Source of the DNA: Thalassospira lucentensis
GTDB taxonomy: Bacteria > Pseudomonadota > Alphaproteobacteria > Rhodospirillales > Thalassospiraceae
Length of the DNA: 64,000 nucleotides
NCBI RefSeq assembly: GCF_001613805.1
Contig: NZ_LPVY01000024.1
Span: 124,001 to 188,000, forward strand
Direction: 5' to 3'
Shown here: one piece after another, positions 45,381 through 54,309 of the stretch
Layout: the number at the start of each line of letters is the position of its first letter
Numbering within the stretch: position 1 is the first letter of the stretch
Notes under the pieces: generated by a model
Told to the model about the DNA's origin: nothing
Seen by the model: only the letters and a program-made list of their open reading frames with translations
Database searches by the model: none
Position numbers and translations under genes: made by a program

Positions 45381-45998
45381 TCAGACCGACTTGCGCAGGC
45401 CGGCAGAAGTCTGTTCGAACGGCACGAAACCGGGCAGGGCTTCCACCCGTTTGAGCCAGGCGCGCACATTGCCATAGGGGGCAAGATCAACATTGCCCTC
45501 GGGCGCATTGGCGATATAGCTGTAAAGCGCGACATCGGCGAGGGTCGGGCGGTCCAGTTCGAGCCACTCATTGCCTGAAAGCGCGGCCTCAATATGAGCG
45601 AGAATGGCATGCGCGCGTGCAATGACTTCGTCGGCATTGAACGGGGCATTGAATACCGTGACCAGACGTGCAGCACAGACGCCATAGGCAATCTGGCCTG
45701 CCGCGATCGAAAGCCATTTCTGGACCTTGGCGGCACTTTCGGCATCTTCGGGCAACCAGTCGGTCGCACCGTATTTCTTGGCGACATAGGTCATGATGGC
45801 GATGGAATCGGCAATCACCACGTCGCCGTCTTCAAGTACGGGAACCTGACCCAGCGGGTTCAGTTTCAGGAATTCCGAAGATTTATGGGCACCGTTGGGT
45901 AGATCGACAACCACGACGTCGTGGTCAACGCCCAGAAGGCTTAGAAACAGGTGGGCACGATGGGCATGGCCCGAGAGGGGGAAATAATGCAGCTTCAT
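45381..45998 (-). CDS. Glutathione S-transferase
   Basis: A 205-residue GST with a thioredoxin-like N-terminal domain ([18 protein letters not shown], the cis-Pro segment [10 protein letters not shown] and [16 protein letters not shown]) and an all-helical C-terminal domain. Class and substrate are not evident; a Ser near residue 9 may be catalytic. It is divergent from the LysR gene at 46140 and co-directional with the fusion reductase, suggesting a LysR-controlled detoxification pair. The regulatory link is inference. Confidence 0.9.
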   Translation of the reverse strand: MKLHYFPLSGHAHRAHLFLSLLGVDHDVVVVDLPNGAHKSSEFLKLNPLGQVPVLEDGDVVIADSIAIMTYVAKKYGATDWLPEDAESAAKVQKWLSIAAGQIAYGVCAARLVTVFNAPFNADEVIARAHAILAHIEAALSGNEWLELDRPTLADVALYSYIANAPEGNVDLAPYGNVRAWLKRVEALPGFVPFEQTSAGLRKSV

Positions 45999-46091
45999 TG
46001 TTCCAAGTCCTTCTTCAAATACAAGGTTGATGCGATGCCAATGACCATGACTGTTTCCTTAGTTTTATAGAATATGGTTTTCCGGGAATTC

Positions 46092-46114
46092 ATTATTCCG
46101 TAAAATGGAATTAT
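46092..46114. promoter_or_regulatory. Inverted repeat between GST and LysR
   Basis: ATTATTCC (46092-46099) and GGAATTAT (46107-46114) pair with one mismatch around 7 bases, 26 bases before the LysR start. A candidate LysR binding site. Confidence 0.4.
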
Positions 46115-46139
46115 GTGTTGGCAGTGCAGGAAAAGCACC

Positions 46140-47036
46140 ATGGATCGATTTCAGGCGATGAGAATTTTTGTGCGCGTTGTCGAGGCGCAAAGCTTTGCCG
46201 CGGCTGCACGGGAGTTGGGATCAAGCCCGCCCGCCGTCACACGTGCAGTCGCGTTCCTGGAGGAAATCACCGGTGCCCGGCTTTTGACACGGACAACACG
46301 GTCCGTCACTCTGACCGAGCCGGGGGCAAATTATTATGATGACTGCAAGCGATTGCTTGCTGATTTGGAAGAAGCGGAGGCTGCTGCAGGCGGTGCCTAT
46401 GCCCGGCCCAGCGGCACATTGACCATCACGGCCCCGGTTCTGTTCGGGCAGATGTATATATTTCCGGTGATGACCGAATTTCTCGATTTGTATCCTGAAG
46501 TACGCGGTCGGGTGCTGTTGTTTGACCGCATTGTCAATATTGTCGAGGAAGGCATCGATCTTGCCATTCGTATCGGGCATATGGCCGATACATCGATGAG
46601 TGCGATCAAGGTCGGGACGGTACGGCGTATCATTTGCGGATCACCCGATTATTTTGCACGGTGTGGCAGGCCGCAGGGGCCCGCGGATATCGGGGCGCAC
46701 AGGGTTGTTGCGTCAACCGGATCATCGGCGCCGCTGGATTGGCAGTTTGGTGGAGATCAGAACAACCGTCTTTCGGTAAATGCACGACTGCAAACCAATT
46801 CGATTGAAGCGGCCCGCAAGGCGGCGATTGAAGGATGGGGATTGGTTCGGATGCTGTCCTATCAGGCAGTACCCTTTATCGAGAATGGTTCGCTTGAGGT
46901 GGTTTTGTCTGATTATGAACCTGAACCACTGCCGATCCATATCGTCCATCCCGAAGGCCGTCATGCCCCGGCCAAGGTCCGGGCCTTTATCGATCTGGCG
47001 GTGGATCGCCTGCGTTCGGATAGGCGAATCAATTAG
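46140..47036 (+). CDS. LysR-family regulator
   Basis: A 298-residue LysR regulator starting MDRFQAMRIFVRVVEAQSFA with helix-turn-helix at about 1-60 and an effector domain (GTLTITAPVLFGQMYIFPV). The ATG at 46140 is preceded by AGGA; an upstream in-frame ATG nine codons earlier lacks support. It is divergent from the GST gene. Confidence 0.9.
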   Translation: MDRFQAMRIFVRVVEAQSFAAAARELGSSPPAVTRAVAFLEEITGARLLTRTTRSVTLTEPGANYYDDCKRLLADLEEAEAAAGGAYARPSGTLTITAPVLFGQMYIFPVMTEFLDLYPEVRGRVLLFDRIVNIVEEGIDLAIRIGHMADTSMSAIKVGTVRRIICGSPDYFARCGRPQGPADIGAHRVVASTGSSAPLDWQFGGDQNNRLSVNARLQTNSIEAARKAAIEGWGLVRMLSYQAVPFIENGSLEVVLSDYEPEPLPIHIVHPEGRHAPAKVRAFIDLAVDRLRSDRRIN

Positions 47037-47090
47037 CGCATCGTTTCAACCATCACGCGTGATAGGATCGGGCGCGGTATTATCGGGGAT

Positions 47091-47897
47091 GTGACGTCAG
47101 GCAGGGATCAGGGTTTGGGGATTTTACCAGCACGGGTTGGTCGCATTGTCGGCAATGTGATGCAGATCGGTTTGCGCACCGTTTTGCCGCCGCGTTGTGG
47201 CGGATGCGGTATGGTTACCGATACGGTGCATGCGGTTTGTGCCGATTGCTGGGCCGGGCTTCGGTTTATTTCCGATCCGCTTTGTGCGTGTTGCGGGTAT
47301 CCGTTCGAAATTGCCGGTGATGATGGTGGCAACGACGATGCGGGCGATGGCACCCTGTGCGGTGAATGTTTACGAAAAAGCCCGGCGTTTGATGCCGCGC
47401 GGGCGGCACTGGTTTACGATGGTGGCAGCCGCGATTACCTGCTGCGGTTCAAGCATGGGGACCGCACCGATCTGACGCCGCTTTTAAGTCGGTGGCTGTT
47501 GCTGGCGGGGCGGGATTTCTGGGGTGATGCGGATCTGATAATTCCCGTACCACTACATCGGACCCGGCTTTTGATGCGTCGATATAACCAGTCCGGGTTG
47601 CTGGCAGCATCCCTGTCGCGGCAAACAGGGATTGCGTGGCATGGCACGGTACTCCGGCGGTTGAGAAAAACACGCAGTCTGGGTGGCTTGGGGGCATCGT
47701 CGCGCAAGCGTGAAGTTGGCGGTGCCTTTGGGCTGGATGACAGGATTGCTGCACGGATCGGGCTGGCCGGTGCGCGTGTGGTTTTGATCGATGATGTGCT
47801 GACAACCGGGGCGACGGCCAATGCCTGTGCGCGGATTCTAAAGCGTGCCGGAGCCATGCAAGTGCGCCTGATCACGGTTGCACGGGTGGTGCGATGA
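47091..47897 (+). CDS. ComF family phosphoribosyltransferase-like protein
   Basis: A 268-residue ComF protein with N-terminal Cys pairs resembling a zinc finger (PRCGGCG, CADCW, CACCGYP, CGEC) and a C-terminal type I phosphoribosyltransferase domain whose PRPP motif is VVLIDDVLTTGAT. In naturally competent bacteria ComF acts in DNA uptake; elsewhere its role is unclear. The start is a GTG with CGGGGA upstream. It begins the comF-grxC pair, the first part of a backbone that reappears at 56.1, 60.8 and 63.0 kb. Confidence 0.9.
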   Translation: MTSGRDQGLGILPARVGRIVGNVMQIGLRTVLPPRCGGCGMVTDTVHAVCADCWAGLRFISDPLCACCGYPFEIAGDDGGNDDAGDGTLCGECLRKSPAFDAARAALVYDGGSRDYLLRFKHGDRTDLTPLLSRWLLLAGRDFWGDADLIIPVPLHRTRLLMRRYNQSGLLAASLSRQTGIAWHGTVLRRLRKTRSLGGLGASSRKREVGGAFGLDDRIAARIGLAGARVVLIDDVLTTGATANACARILKRAGAMQVRLITVARVVR

Positions 47898-48022
47898 CGC
47901 CCTGCGAAATATCTGTTATAGAACGGTCATCCAACAAGATTTACCGGTCGTAGCCCGGTGCCGGGGTGCAAAAGCATGCGCTGTCGCACGGGTCGCGGCC
48001 TGACGAAAAGGAACATGATTAG

Positions 48023-48280
48023 ATGGCAAAAGTCGAAGTTTACGCCACCGAATGGTGCCCCTATTGCAAGCGTGCCCGCAAGCTTCTGGAAGAAAAGGGT
48101 GCCAAATACGAACTGATTGATGTGATGATGGAACCGCGTCGCAAAAAGGAAATGATGGATCGTGCGAATGGCCGTCATACCGTGCCGCAGATTTTCATCA
48201 ATGACGAACATATCGGCGGCTGCGACGAACTTATGGCGCTGAACGCCAAGGGCGGTCTGGACAGCAAGCTGTCGGCATAA
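48023..48280 (+). CDS. grxC: Glutaredoxin 3
   Basis: An 85-residue dithiol glutaredoxin with active site CPYC (Cys12 and Cys15) and the glutathione-binding segments TVPQIFIN and GGCDEL. It reduces protein disulfides and ribonucleotide reductase at the expense of glutathione. It lies 125 bases after comF and ends at a strong terminator. Confidence 0.96.
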   Translation: MAKVEVYATEWCPYCKRARKLLEEKGAKYELIDVMMEPRRKKEMMDRANGRHTVPQIFINDEHIGGCDELMALNAKGGLDSKLSA

Positions 48281-48294
48281 GTTCGGGATTTCCA

Positions 48295-48334
48295 AAACGG
48301 GTGGCAACGATTGTTGCCACCCGTTTATTTTTTG
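48295..48334. terminator. Terminator of grxC, overlapping the LysR 3' end
   Basis: AAACGGGTGGCAAC (48295-48308) pairs perfectly with GTTGCCACCCGTTT (48313-48326), followed by seven T. The stop codon of the minus-strand LysR gene (48325-48327) lies in the hairpin arm. Confidence 0.9.
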
Positions 48335-49209
48335 ATATCGGATGCCGTTTCAAGCGTTTTGCGGAATTCCGAAAATGCCGGGGTATCAAAACCCGGACGG
48401 CAGGCCAGAAAGGTATCAACCTTCATCAGGGGATGTTCCCTGACCAGGCCAAGATGACGCATAAGATCAACGACACTGCGCGGCATGATGCTGATGCATG
48501 ATCCGGCAGCGGTGCAGGCAAACATCGCGTGATAAGATCCGACTTCCTGAACCGCGAAATGTTCCCTGATGGATCCGAACCCGGTAAGCCATTCTTCGGC
48601 CAACGCTCGATAGGTACAACCCGGTGCGAAGGCCGCCAGTGAATTTGGCTGGATGTCGCTGGCGCTAAGAATATCGGGATGTCCTGGTGGGAGAAGCAAT
48701 ACAAGTTCTTCGCGAAACAGGGCGCGGGTATCAAGTGTTCCGGGTTCCAGCCACCATTCCCCCGATGGTATCGCAATCAGTGCGCAATCAATGCGGCGGG
48801 CCAGAAGGCCATCGACAAGCTGTCGGGTTGGGGCTGTTGATAGTTCAATCGTGACGTCGGGGAATGCCTTGTTATAGGCAGCGAGTGGAACGGGAAGGCG
48901 GCTGGCGACGGTGCTTTCCATCGAACCGACACGCAGGGTTCCGGCTGGGGCCGAGGGATTGACCACCTGGCGTGCTTCGTCGGCAAGGTTCAGGATGCGG
49001 TCGGCATATTCCAGAAAGGTTTCGCCTTCCTGTGTCAGGATCATGCGTTTTTTATCGCGTTGAAACAGGGCAACACCGATTTCCGTTTCAAGCTGCTGAA
49101 CACGCGTGGTGACATTGGATGGCACCCGGCCAAGCAGTTCGGCAGCACGGGTAATGCCCTGTTCTTTGGCAACGGTACGAAAAACCGCCAGCGACGCAAG
49201 ATCCATCAT
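48325..49209 (-). CDS. LysR-family regulator
   Basis: A 294-residue LysR regulator (MMDLASLAVFRTVAKEQGIT, helix-turn-helix at about 3-60, RAAELLGRVPSNVTTRVQQLE) with an effector domain. It is divergent from the nitronate monooxygenase gene, and two inverted repeats occupy the 122-base gap. Probable target is that gene. Confidence 0.9.
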   Translation of the reverse strand: MMDLASLAVFRTVAKEQGITRAAELLGRVPSNVTTRVQQLETEIGVALFQRDKKRMILTQEGETFLEYADRILNLADEARQVVNPSAPAGTLRVGSMESTVASRLPVPLAAYNKAFPDVTIELSTAPTRQLVDGLLARRIDCALIAIPSGEWWLEPGTLDTRALFREELVLLLPPGHPDILSASDIQPNSLAAFAPGCTYRALAEEWLTGFGSIREHFAVQEVGSYHAMFACTAAGSCISIMPRSVVDLMRHLGLVREHPLMKVDTFLACRPGFDTPAFSEFRKTLETASDIKK

Positions 49210-49260
49210 AATTCTCCAATGCGGAATTTACTTGAATTTATATTCTTTATTTAAGAATAT
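49210..49260. promoter_or_regulatory. Two inverted repeats, probable LysR operator
   Basis: ATATTCTT (49240-49247) and AAGAATAT (49253-49260) form perfect arms around 5 bases, and AATTC (49210-49214) pairs with GAATT (49224-49228). Paired recognition and activation sites are typical of LysR control. Confidence 0.5.
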
Positions 49261-49331
49261 ATGTCAATCTTAATTCTGAAATTGTGAAGAATGTTTGCCT
49301 CGACACGGGCAGGGCATTCTGGAGGACTGAA

Positions 49332-50384
49332 ATGCTGGACAAGCTTGGTATGACATTGCCGATTGTGCAGGCCCCGATGGCCGGGGTTTCCACCCCGGCA
49401 CTTGCGGCGGTGGTTTCGAATGCCGGTGGTCTGGGGTCGATTGGTGTCGGCGCAAGTGACGCGACGGCGGCGCGTAAGATGATCGAAGAACTTCGCGCCC
49501 GGACGGATCGCGCCTTTAACGTCAATGTTTTTGTCCATGAAACACCAAAGCCGGACCCGGTTTGTGAGGCTGCATGGCTTCATGCCTTAAGGCCGCATTT
49601 TACCGAATTCGGTGCAACGCCACCGTCAGGTTTACGCACCATCTATAAAAGCTTTGTCGAAGATCAGGATATGCTGGCGCTTTTGATCGAGATGAAACCG
49701 GTTGTGGTCAGTTTACATTTCGGATTGCCGTCGGCAGATGTGATTGCGGTGCTAAAGCAGGCCGGAATTATGCTGTTTGCAACTGCGACCAGTCTGGACG
49801 AAGCCCGTAAGATCGAGGCTGCTGGTATTGATGTGGTCGTTGCCCAAGGCATCGAGGCCGGTGGTCATCGCGGTATTTTTGACCCGGATGCGCATGATGA
49901 TTGTTTGAGCACTGTCGCACTGACCCGTTTGCTGGTGCGTGATTGCAAGCTGCCGGTTATTGCCGCGGGCGGTATCATGGATGGGGCGGGTATTGCCGCC
50001 GCCCTTGATCTTGGTGCTGTGAGCGCCCAATTGGGTACGGCCTTTATCGCGTGTCCGGAATCCTTGGCCGATGAGGGATATCGCCGTGCGCTGATGGGGG
50101 CGGGGGCATATCATACGCAACTGACATCGTTGATTTCCGGCCGTCCGGCACGCGCGATTGCAAACCGCTTTACGGCGCTGAAAGATACGCTGGATGCGGC
50201 AGTTCCATCCTATCCGATTGCCTATGACGCGGGAAAAGCATTGAACGCTGCTGCCAAGGCCAAAGATGAAGACGGCTTTGGCGCGCAATGGGCCGGGCAA
50301 GGCGCGCCACTGGCGCGTGCGATGCCCGCAGCGGAGCTTCTTGTGACCCTGATGCGAGAATTTGAGGCGGCCCGTCGGAACTGA
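49332..50384 (+). CDS. Nitronate monooxygenase (2-nitropropane dioxygenase family)
   Basis: FMN-dependent TIM-barrel enzyme of 350 residues that oxidises nitronates. Features include PIVQAPMAGVSTPALAAVVSNAGGLGSIG, the catalytic His region QGIEAGGHRG and the FMN phosphate loop AGGIMDGAGIAAAL with GTAF. GGAGG six bases before the ATG at 49332 fixes the start; the frame is open 16 codons earlier. It is probably controlled by the divergent LysR and ends at a long inverted-repeat terminator. Confidence 0.92.
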   Translation: MLDKLGMTLPIVQAPMAGVSTPALAAVVSNAGGLGSIGVGASDATAARKMIEELRARTDRAFNVNVFVHETPKPDPVCEAAWLHALRPHFTEFGATPPSGLRTIYKSFVEDQDMLALLIEMKPVVVSLHFGLPSADVIAVLKQAGIMLFATATSLDEARKIEAAGIDVVVAQGIEAGGHRGIFDPDAHDDCLSTVALTRLLVRDCKLPVIAAGGIMDGAGIAAALDLGAVSAQLGTAFIACPESLADEGYRRALMGAGAYHTQLTSLISGRPARAIANRFTALKDTLDAAVPSYPIAYDAGKALNAAAKAKDEDGFGAQWAGQGAPLARAMPAAELLVTLMREFEAARRN

Positions 50385-50419
50385 AACAACCGTTTGTCTT
50401 AACCTCTGTCTGAGTGATG

Positions 50420-50453
50420 GTGAAAAGCATGCAGGTCAACGCATGCTTTTCAC
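50420..50453. terminator. Inverted repeat between convergent genes
   Basis: GTGAAAAGCATGC (50420-50432) pairs perfectly with GCATGCTTTTCAC (50441-50453) around 8 bases. The TTTT within the arm and the convergent position suggest a bidirectional terminator. Confidence 0.65.
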
Positions 50454-50482
50454 ATTTGGAAATCTGGGCTACGTGGCCGGCT

Positions 50483-51037
50483 TTATTCGGTTTTCACCGG
50501 ATTGTTGTCGACGACCTCGCGATAGGCTGCGAGATCAAGAAAAGCTTCGGCTTCGATAACCAGACCTTCCTGCATTTTGAATATCCAGACGAACTGGTTT
50601 TCATAAGACGTTCCGGTGGTGGTGGTGGCGCTACCGTCGAAGCGGATAATCACCATATCGTTGTCGGCCCAGATCGCGTGAACAACAGGTTTGATCGGTG
50701 TTACAAGCCTACTGACAAGTGGCGTTGCAGCCTGTTCCACAAAATCCTGACGATTGGTGTAAGTGCCAGCAACAGGGTCAGAGCCATGGATGGTCCAGAC
50801 AACATCATCGGCAAGAATTTGCCCGAACACGCTTTCGCCTGCCACCCATGCGTCGAAGGCACGGCGAACGATATCCCGGTTGTTATCCTGCTGTTCAAGC
50901 GCGGCCGCGTTTGGTGTTGCGGTTTGCGATGCCGATGCCGGACTGGTTAAAAGTATCGGCAAAACGATAGTGAAAAGGCCAGTACCAAACCGGATCGGGG
51001 ACGGTATGTATCGGGTCAAAACGGATGTACGTTTCAT
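50483..51037 (-). CDS. Exported SnoaL/NTF2-like protein
   Basis: A 184-residue protein with a signal sequence (about 1-37, ending SPASAS) and an NTF2/SnoaL-like fold (NRDIVRRAFDAWVAGESVFGQIL with DDVVWTIHGSDPVAGTY). Such domains bind small hydrophobic molecules or act as polyketide cyclases; function here is unknown. Its ATG overlaps the stop of the upstream Atu4866-type gene by ATGA, so the two are translationally coupled. Confidence 0.8.
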   Translation of the reverse strand: MKRTSVLTRYIPSPIRFGTGLFTIVLPILLTSPASASQTATPNAAALEQQDNNRDIVRRAFDAWVAGESVFGQILADDVVWTIHGSDPVAGTYTNRQDFVEQAATPLVSRLVTPIKPVVHAIWADNDMVIIRFDGSATTTTGTSYENQFVWIFKMQEGLVIEAEAFLDLAAYREVVDNNPVKTE

Positions 51038-51855
51038 TGGTTGTTCTCCTGTCGGTGCATGATCATGCCGCCGTGATGTAGAATGCCATCGATAAATTCG
51101 CCGTCGGCTGTGAAACCGGAATCATCCCAGTATTCGATCCGGTTGCCTTCGATCTCGTAACGGCCGGTATAGGCGTTTTCGCGATTGCCACGTGCTTCTG
51201 CGTACCGCCCGTCGGGCCTAAGTTCCTGTCGGACATGATTGTCTGCGGTAACCCACATGCCGATATAGGGTGAAGGCTGTATTTCGCTCATGCCAGATTG
51301 TTCCTCTGTCTGTTGGAAATAGGGGGCAATTTCAGCTTCGGTGACGATCCGGGCCGAGTTGTGCTCATGACGAATGACCCAGCGATTGCCATCGCATTGC
51401 CAACCGAGTTGGGAACGATCCCGGATCGCGGTAACCGCGCCATCCCGTGCTTCGAGCCGGGCGACAAATTCAAGTGTCGTTGAGGCAACGCTATTGCCAA
51501 TGATGGCGTCCGGGCCATCCGATATTGCGTGGTGGGCGGAGCGCATATTGTTAAACGGTCCCTCCCACAGGGCTCCGTAGTCAATTGCACGTCTGGCGGT
51601 CTTGCCGTCCGGTGCAAGGTCGTCATAAAAAACACCGGGACCTTCGAGGTCGTAATAGCGGGCGAGTTTTTTGGCAAAGACAAAAGCCGGATCACCCGGG
51701 GCACGTTCCCAGCCATCCAAAATCCACGTTTCATGAAGCATTACAGGGCCGTTTTGCCCGTCTGCCGGGCAGGATTGTGCCGTTTCAGATTGACCGAAGG
51801 CCGTGGTGCTGATGGCAGAACATAAAAGCGAAAAAACGAGTATGCGGGGGTTCAT
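51034..51855 (-). CDS. Exported two-domain protein with Atu4866-like C-terminus
   Basis: A 273-residue secreted protein. After a signal peptide (about 1-22, ending TTAFGQ), the N-terminal part (about 30-190) looks like an NTF2-like module (FVFAKKLARYYDLEGPGVFYDDLAPDG). The C-terminal ~75 residues match the Atu4866 family (YIGMWVTADNHVRQELRPDG, ARGNRENAYTGRYEIEG and HHGGM). The Atu4866 domain usually occurs alone, so this looks like a fusion. Function is unknown. It is divergent from a LysR regulator and coupled to a second NTF2-like protein. Confidence 0.78.
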   Translation of the reverse strand: MNPRILVFSLLCSAISTTAFGQSETAQSCPADGQNGPVMLHETWILDGWERAPGDPAFVFAKKLARYYDLEGPGVFYDDLAPDGKTARRAIDYGALWEGPFNNMRSAHHAISDGPDAIIGNSVASTTLEFVARLEARDGAVTAIRDRSQLGWQCDGNRWVIRHEHNSARIVTEAEIAPYFQQTEEQSGMSEIQPSPYIGMWVTADNHVRQELRPDGRYAEARGNRENAYTGRYEIEGNRIEYWDDSGFTADGEFIDGILHHGGMIMHRQENNQ

Positions 51856-51974
51856 AGTGAGCTCCTGCTTTTTTCGATTGGTGCTGCGGGTGGTGTGCGA
51901 TCAAGTGCCGCCACGTCCTTTGCTCGCTAACGGTACTCACTATCTTTGTTCAGAATAACCCGCCAATCACTCGA

Positions 51975-52007
51975 CATACTGGTTAGTATGATTTACCAAT
52001 CAGTATG
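51975..52007. promoter_or_regulatory. Operator-like repeats over a LysR start
   Basis: CATACT (51975-51980) and AGTATG (51985-51990) form a perfect inverted repeat, and a third AGTATG at 52002-52007 includes the LysR start codon at 52005. The placement suggests autorepression together with control of the divergent pair. Confidence 0.5.
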
Positions 52008-52907
52008 GACCTTAATCTTCTGACGATGTTTGCCGCGGTCGCGGATACCGGAAATTTTCGTGCGGCAGCCGACAGGCTGGGCGTAACACGTTCTGCTGTC
52101 AGTCAGGGGATCCGGCGGCTTGAAGAAACCATCGGGCAACCGCTGTTTCAGCGAACGACGCGCAGCGTGCGACTTACCGAAGAAGGTGAACGGTTTCTGG
52201 AAACGGTCCATTCACCGCTTCTGGAAATTGGAGCGGCGCTGGAAACCGCACGGAGCGCATCGGGAATGCCGCACGGGCTTTTGCGGGTTGCGGTCACATC
52301 TATTGCCGAGCGGTTTCTGTCAGGGCCTCTTGTTGCCGAATTTGCCATTGCTTATCCGGGAATTACACTTGATGTGACAGTCACCGACGAGGAGTTCGAT
52401 ATTGTTGCCGCAGGGTTCGATGCGGGCGTGCGCCTTGGCGAGGTGATTGAGCAGGATATGGTCGCGGTACCGCTTACGGGCGAGCAGCGGCAGGTCGCAG
52501 TGGCAACGCCACGCTATTTTGAGCGGCACGGAATTCCGCAGCATCCGCGCGACTTGGCAGGGCATCGCTGTATCGGTTGGCGCCCGTCACCTGAAACCGC
52601 GCCGTATCGATGGGAATTCGAACGTGACGGGCAGGAGTTCGATGTGGCGGTCGAGCCGCAGGTTACGACAAACGACATGCTCTTGATGATCCGCACTGCC
52701 CTTGCGGATGGCGGTATCACATTCGGGATCGAGGAAACCTTTGCGCCCTATATCCGGCGTGGCGAGCTTGTAACTGTTCTTGATGATTGGCTGGCGCCCT
52801 TTGCGGGGTTTTATCTTTACTTTCCCGGGCGCAGGTCGGTTACGCCAAAGCTTCGCGCATTGATCGAGCATGTTCGCAAGTTCCGGATGCGAGTGCCGCC
52901 ACTTTAA
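52005..52907 (+). CDS. LysR-family regulator
   Basis: A 300-residue LysR regulator (MDLNLLTMFAAVADTGNFRA, helix-turn-helix at about 1-60) with the effector domain of the group containing SIAERFLSGPLVAEF. It is divergent from the Atu4866-type gene by 149 bases that carry an inverted repeat. The start codon sits inside a repeat half-site. Confidence 0.9.
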   Translation: MDLNLLTMFAAVADTGNFRAAADRLGVTRSAVSQGIRRLEETIGQPLFQRTTRSVRLTEEGERFLETVHSPLLEIGAALETARSASGMPHGLLRVAVTSIAERFLSGPLVAEFAIAYPGITLDVTVTDEEFDIVAAGFDAGVRLGEVIEQDMVAVPLTGEQRQVAVATPRYFERHGIPQHPRDLAGHRCIGWRPSPETAPYRWEFERDGQEFDVAVEPQVTTNDMLLMIRTALADGGITFGIEETFAPYIRRGELVTVLDDWLAPFAGFYLYFPGRRSVTPKLRALIEHVRKFRMRVPPL

Positions 52908-52947
52908 ACATAATGGTGCACCCGTTGCCGAAAACAGGCATTGCAGA

Positions 52948-54285
52948 TTAGCCAAAGGTATCTTCCATTTCCTTGCGGAAGCGGATGGCGGGATCAGTGA
53001 GGTCGAAATCGACGTCGTCCCATGTAACGACCTGATCGGTGGCAATTTTGTGTTTGAGTGTCAGGTGGTGGGCAAGGCCGATGGGAAGGGCATTGTTGGC
53101 CTTTGACATGCGGGCTGGCATCAGTTTTCCATAGACCGTGTAACCGCCTTCCCCGTCGAGCTTTTCACCGACGCGAAGGTCGCGTTTGGCAAAGGCAACC
53201 GCGTCGCCTGACCATGCGCGCGGTGCGCCCGTCGCCTCGTGTCGCAGGGCGGCAGCGGCGACCGAAATGCCCAGTTCCAAACCGATCAGGTGATAGGGTT
53301 TATACATCGCGGAATACTGCCCGGTCGGGTCGGTCAGAAGACCATATTCCGAGAAGCAGCGTTTGACATAGTCACTGGGGGCTTCAAACGTGACATAAAC
53401 ACCCCAGCGCAGATCACGAAAGACCGGGCGTGTATCACGTTCAAGGCTTGAAACCACTTCGACCGTACCCTTGCGATCAAGCAAACCACCGGTTTCCCGT
53501 GGCGAGAGCAATCGGGGTAGATCATCGACACCGCAGGCAGGGAAACGAAGGCCGATATCCTGTGGCACCAGATCACAGGCATTGGCAACCGCGGCCATTT
53601 CGATAGCGGATTTGGTGCCATCAAGGAAGCTGTTGAAAATCTGGGGGTTCATGCCACCCGCCTTTGCCTGTTCAGGTGTCAGGCCATAATGGGTCCAGAC
53701 ATCATCGGGCGTGACATGGTGATAGGCGGGCAGATATTTGGTGCCCTTACCCGCGCAGATGACATCAAGGCCGACCGCACGTGCCCAATCGACCATTTCC
53801 GAAATCAGGGCGGGCTGATCGCCATAGGCCATGGAATAGACGAGGCCTGCCTGCTCGGCCTTGCGCGCCAAAAGGGGCCCTGCAAGAACGTCGGCCTCGA
53901 CATTGACCATGACAAGGTGGCGGCCATGTTCGATGGCCTTCAGGCCATAGCGGATACCGGCTGCCGGGCTGCCGGTAGCATCAATGATGACTTCGAGGCC
54001 GTTGGCTTCGATCAGGGCGTCGGCATCCTCGGTGATCCAGGTCGTACCGTTTTTAAGCGCATTGTCCGGATCGGTGGCCTGATAGCGTTCCTTCGGCCAG
54101 CCGACACGATCAAGGGCTTCTTTGGCGCGCGTGGCGCTAAGATCGGCCACCCCCAGAACGTGATAGCCCGGATGGTGTCCGGCCTGGCTTAAAAACATCG
54201 AGCCGAATTTGCCGGCACCGATAATGCCGACGCGAACGGGATTGCCGTCCGCGGCACGTTTTCGCAGTTTTGCATCAAGGTTCAT
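52948..54285 (-). CDS. Homoserine-dehydrogenase-like oxidoreductase (COG4091 type)
   Basis: A 445-residue protein with an N-terminal NAD(P)-binding domain (VRVGIIGAGKFGSMFLSQAG at about 18-37, then VIIDATGSPAAG) and a C-terminal SAF-like region (AFAKRDLRVGEKLDGEGGYTVYGKL). The architecture matches COG4091 proteins, predicted dehydrogenases often mis-annotated through the SAF domain. Substrate is unknown. It is the third gene after a GntR regulator and a PhyH-type oxygenase, 24 bases from the latter, so probably acts in the same small-molecule pathway. Confidence 0.85.
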   Translation of the reverse strand: MNLDAKLRKRAADGNPVRVGIIGAGKFGSMFLSQAGHHPGYHVLGVADLSATRAKEALDRVGWPKERYQATDPDNALKNGTTWITEDADALIEANGLEVIIDATGSPAAGIRYGLKAIEHGRHLVMVNVEADVLAGPLLARKAEQAGLVYSMAYGDQPALISEMVDWARAVGLDVICAGKGTKYLPAYHHVTPDDVWTHYGLTPEQAKAGGMNPQIFNSFLDGTKSAIEMAAVANACDLVPQDIGLRFPACGVDDLPRLLSPRETGGLLDRKGTVEVVSSLERDTRPVFRDLRWGVYVTFEAPSDYVKRCFSEYGLLTDPTGQYSAMYKPYHLIGLELGISVAAAALRHEATGAPRAWSGDAVAFAKRDLRVGEKLDGEGGYTVYGKLMPARMSKANNALPIGLAHHLTLKHKIATDQVVTWDDVDFDLTDPAIRFRKEMEDTFG

Positions 54286-54309
54286 TTGAAATACTCCGTC
54301 GCCGGGCGA

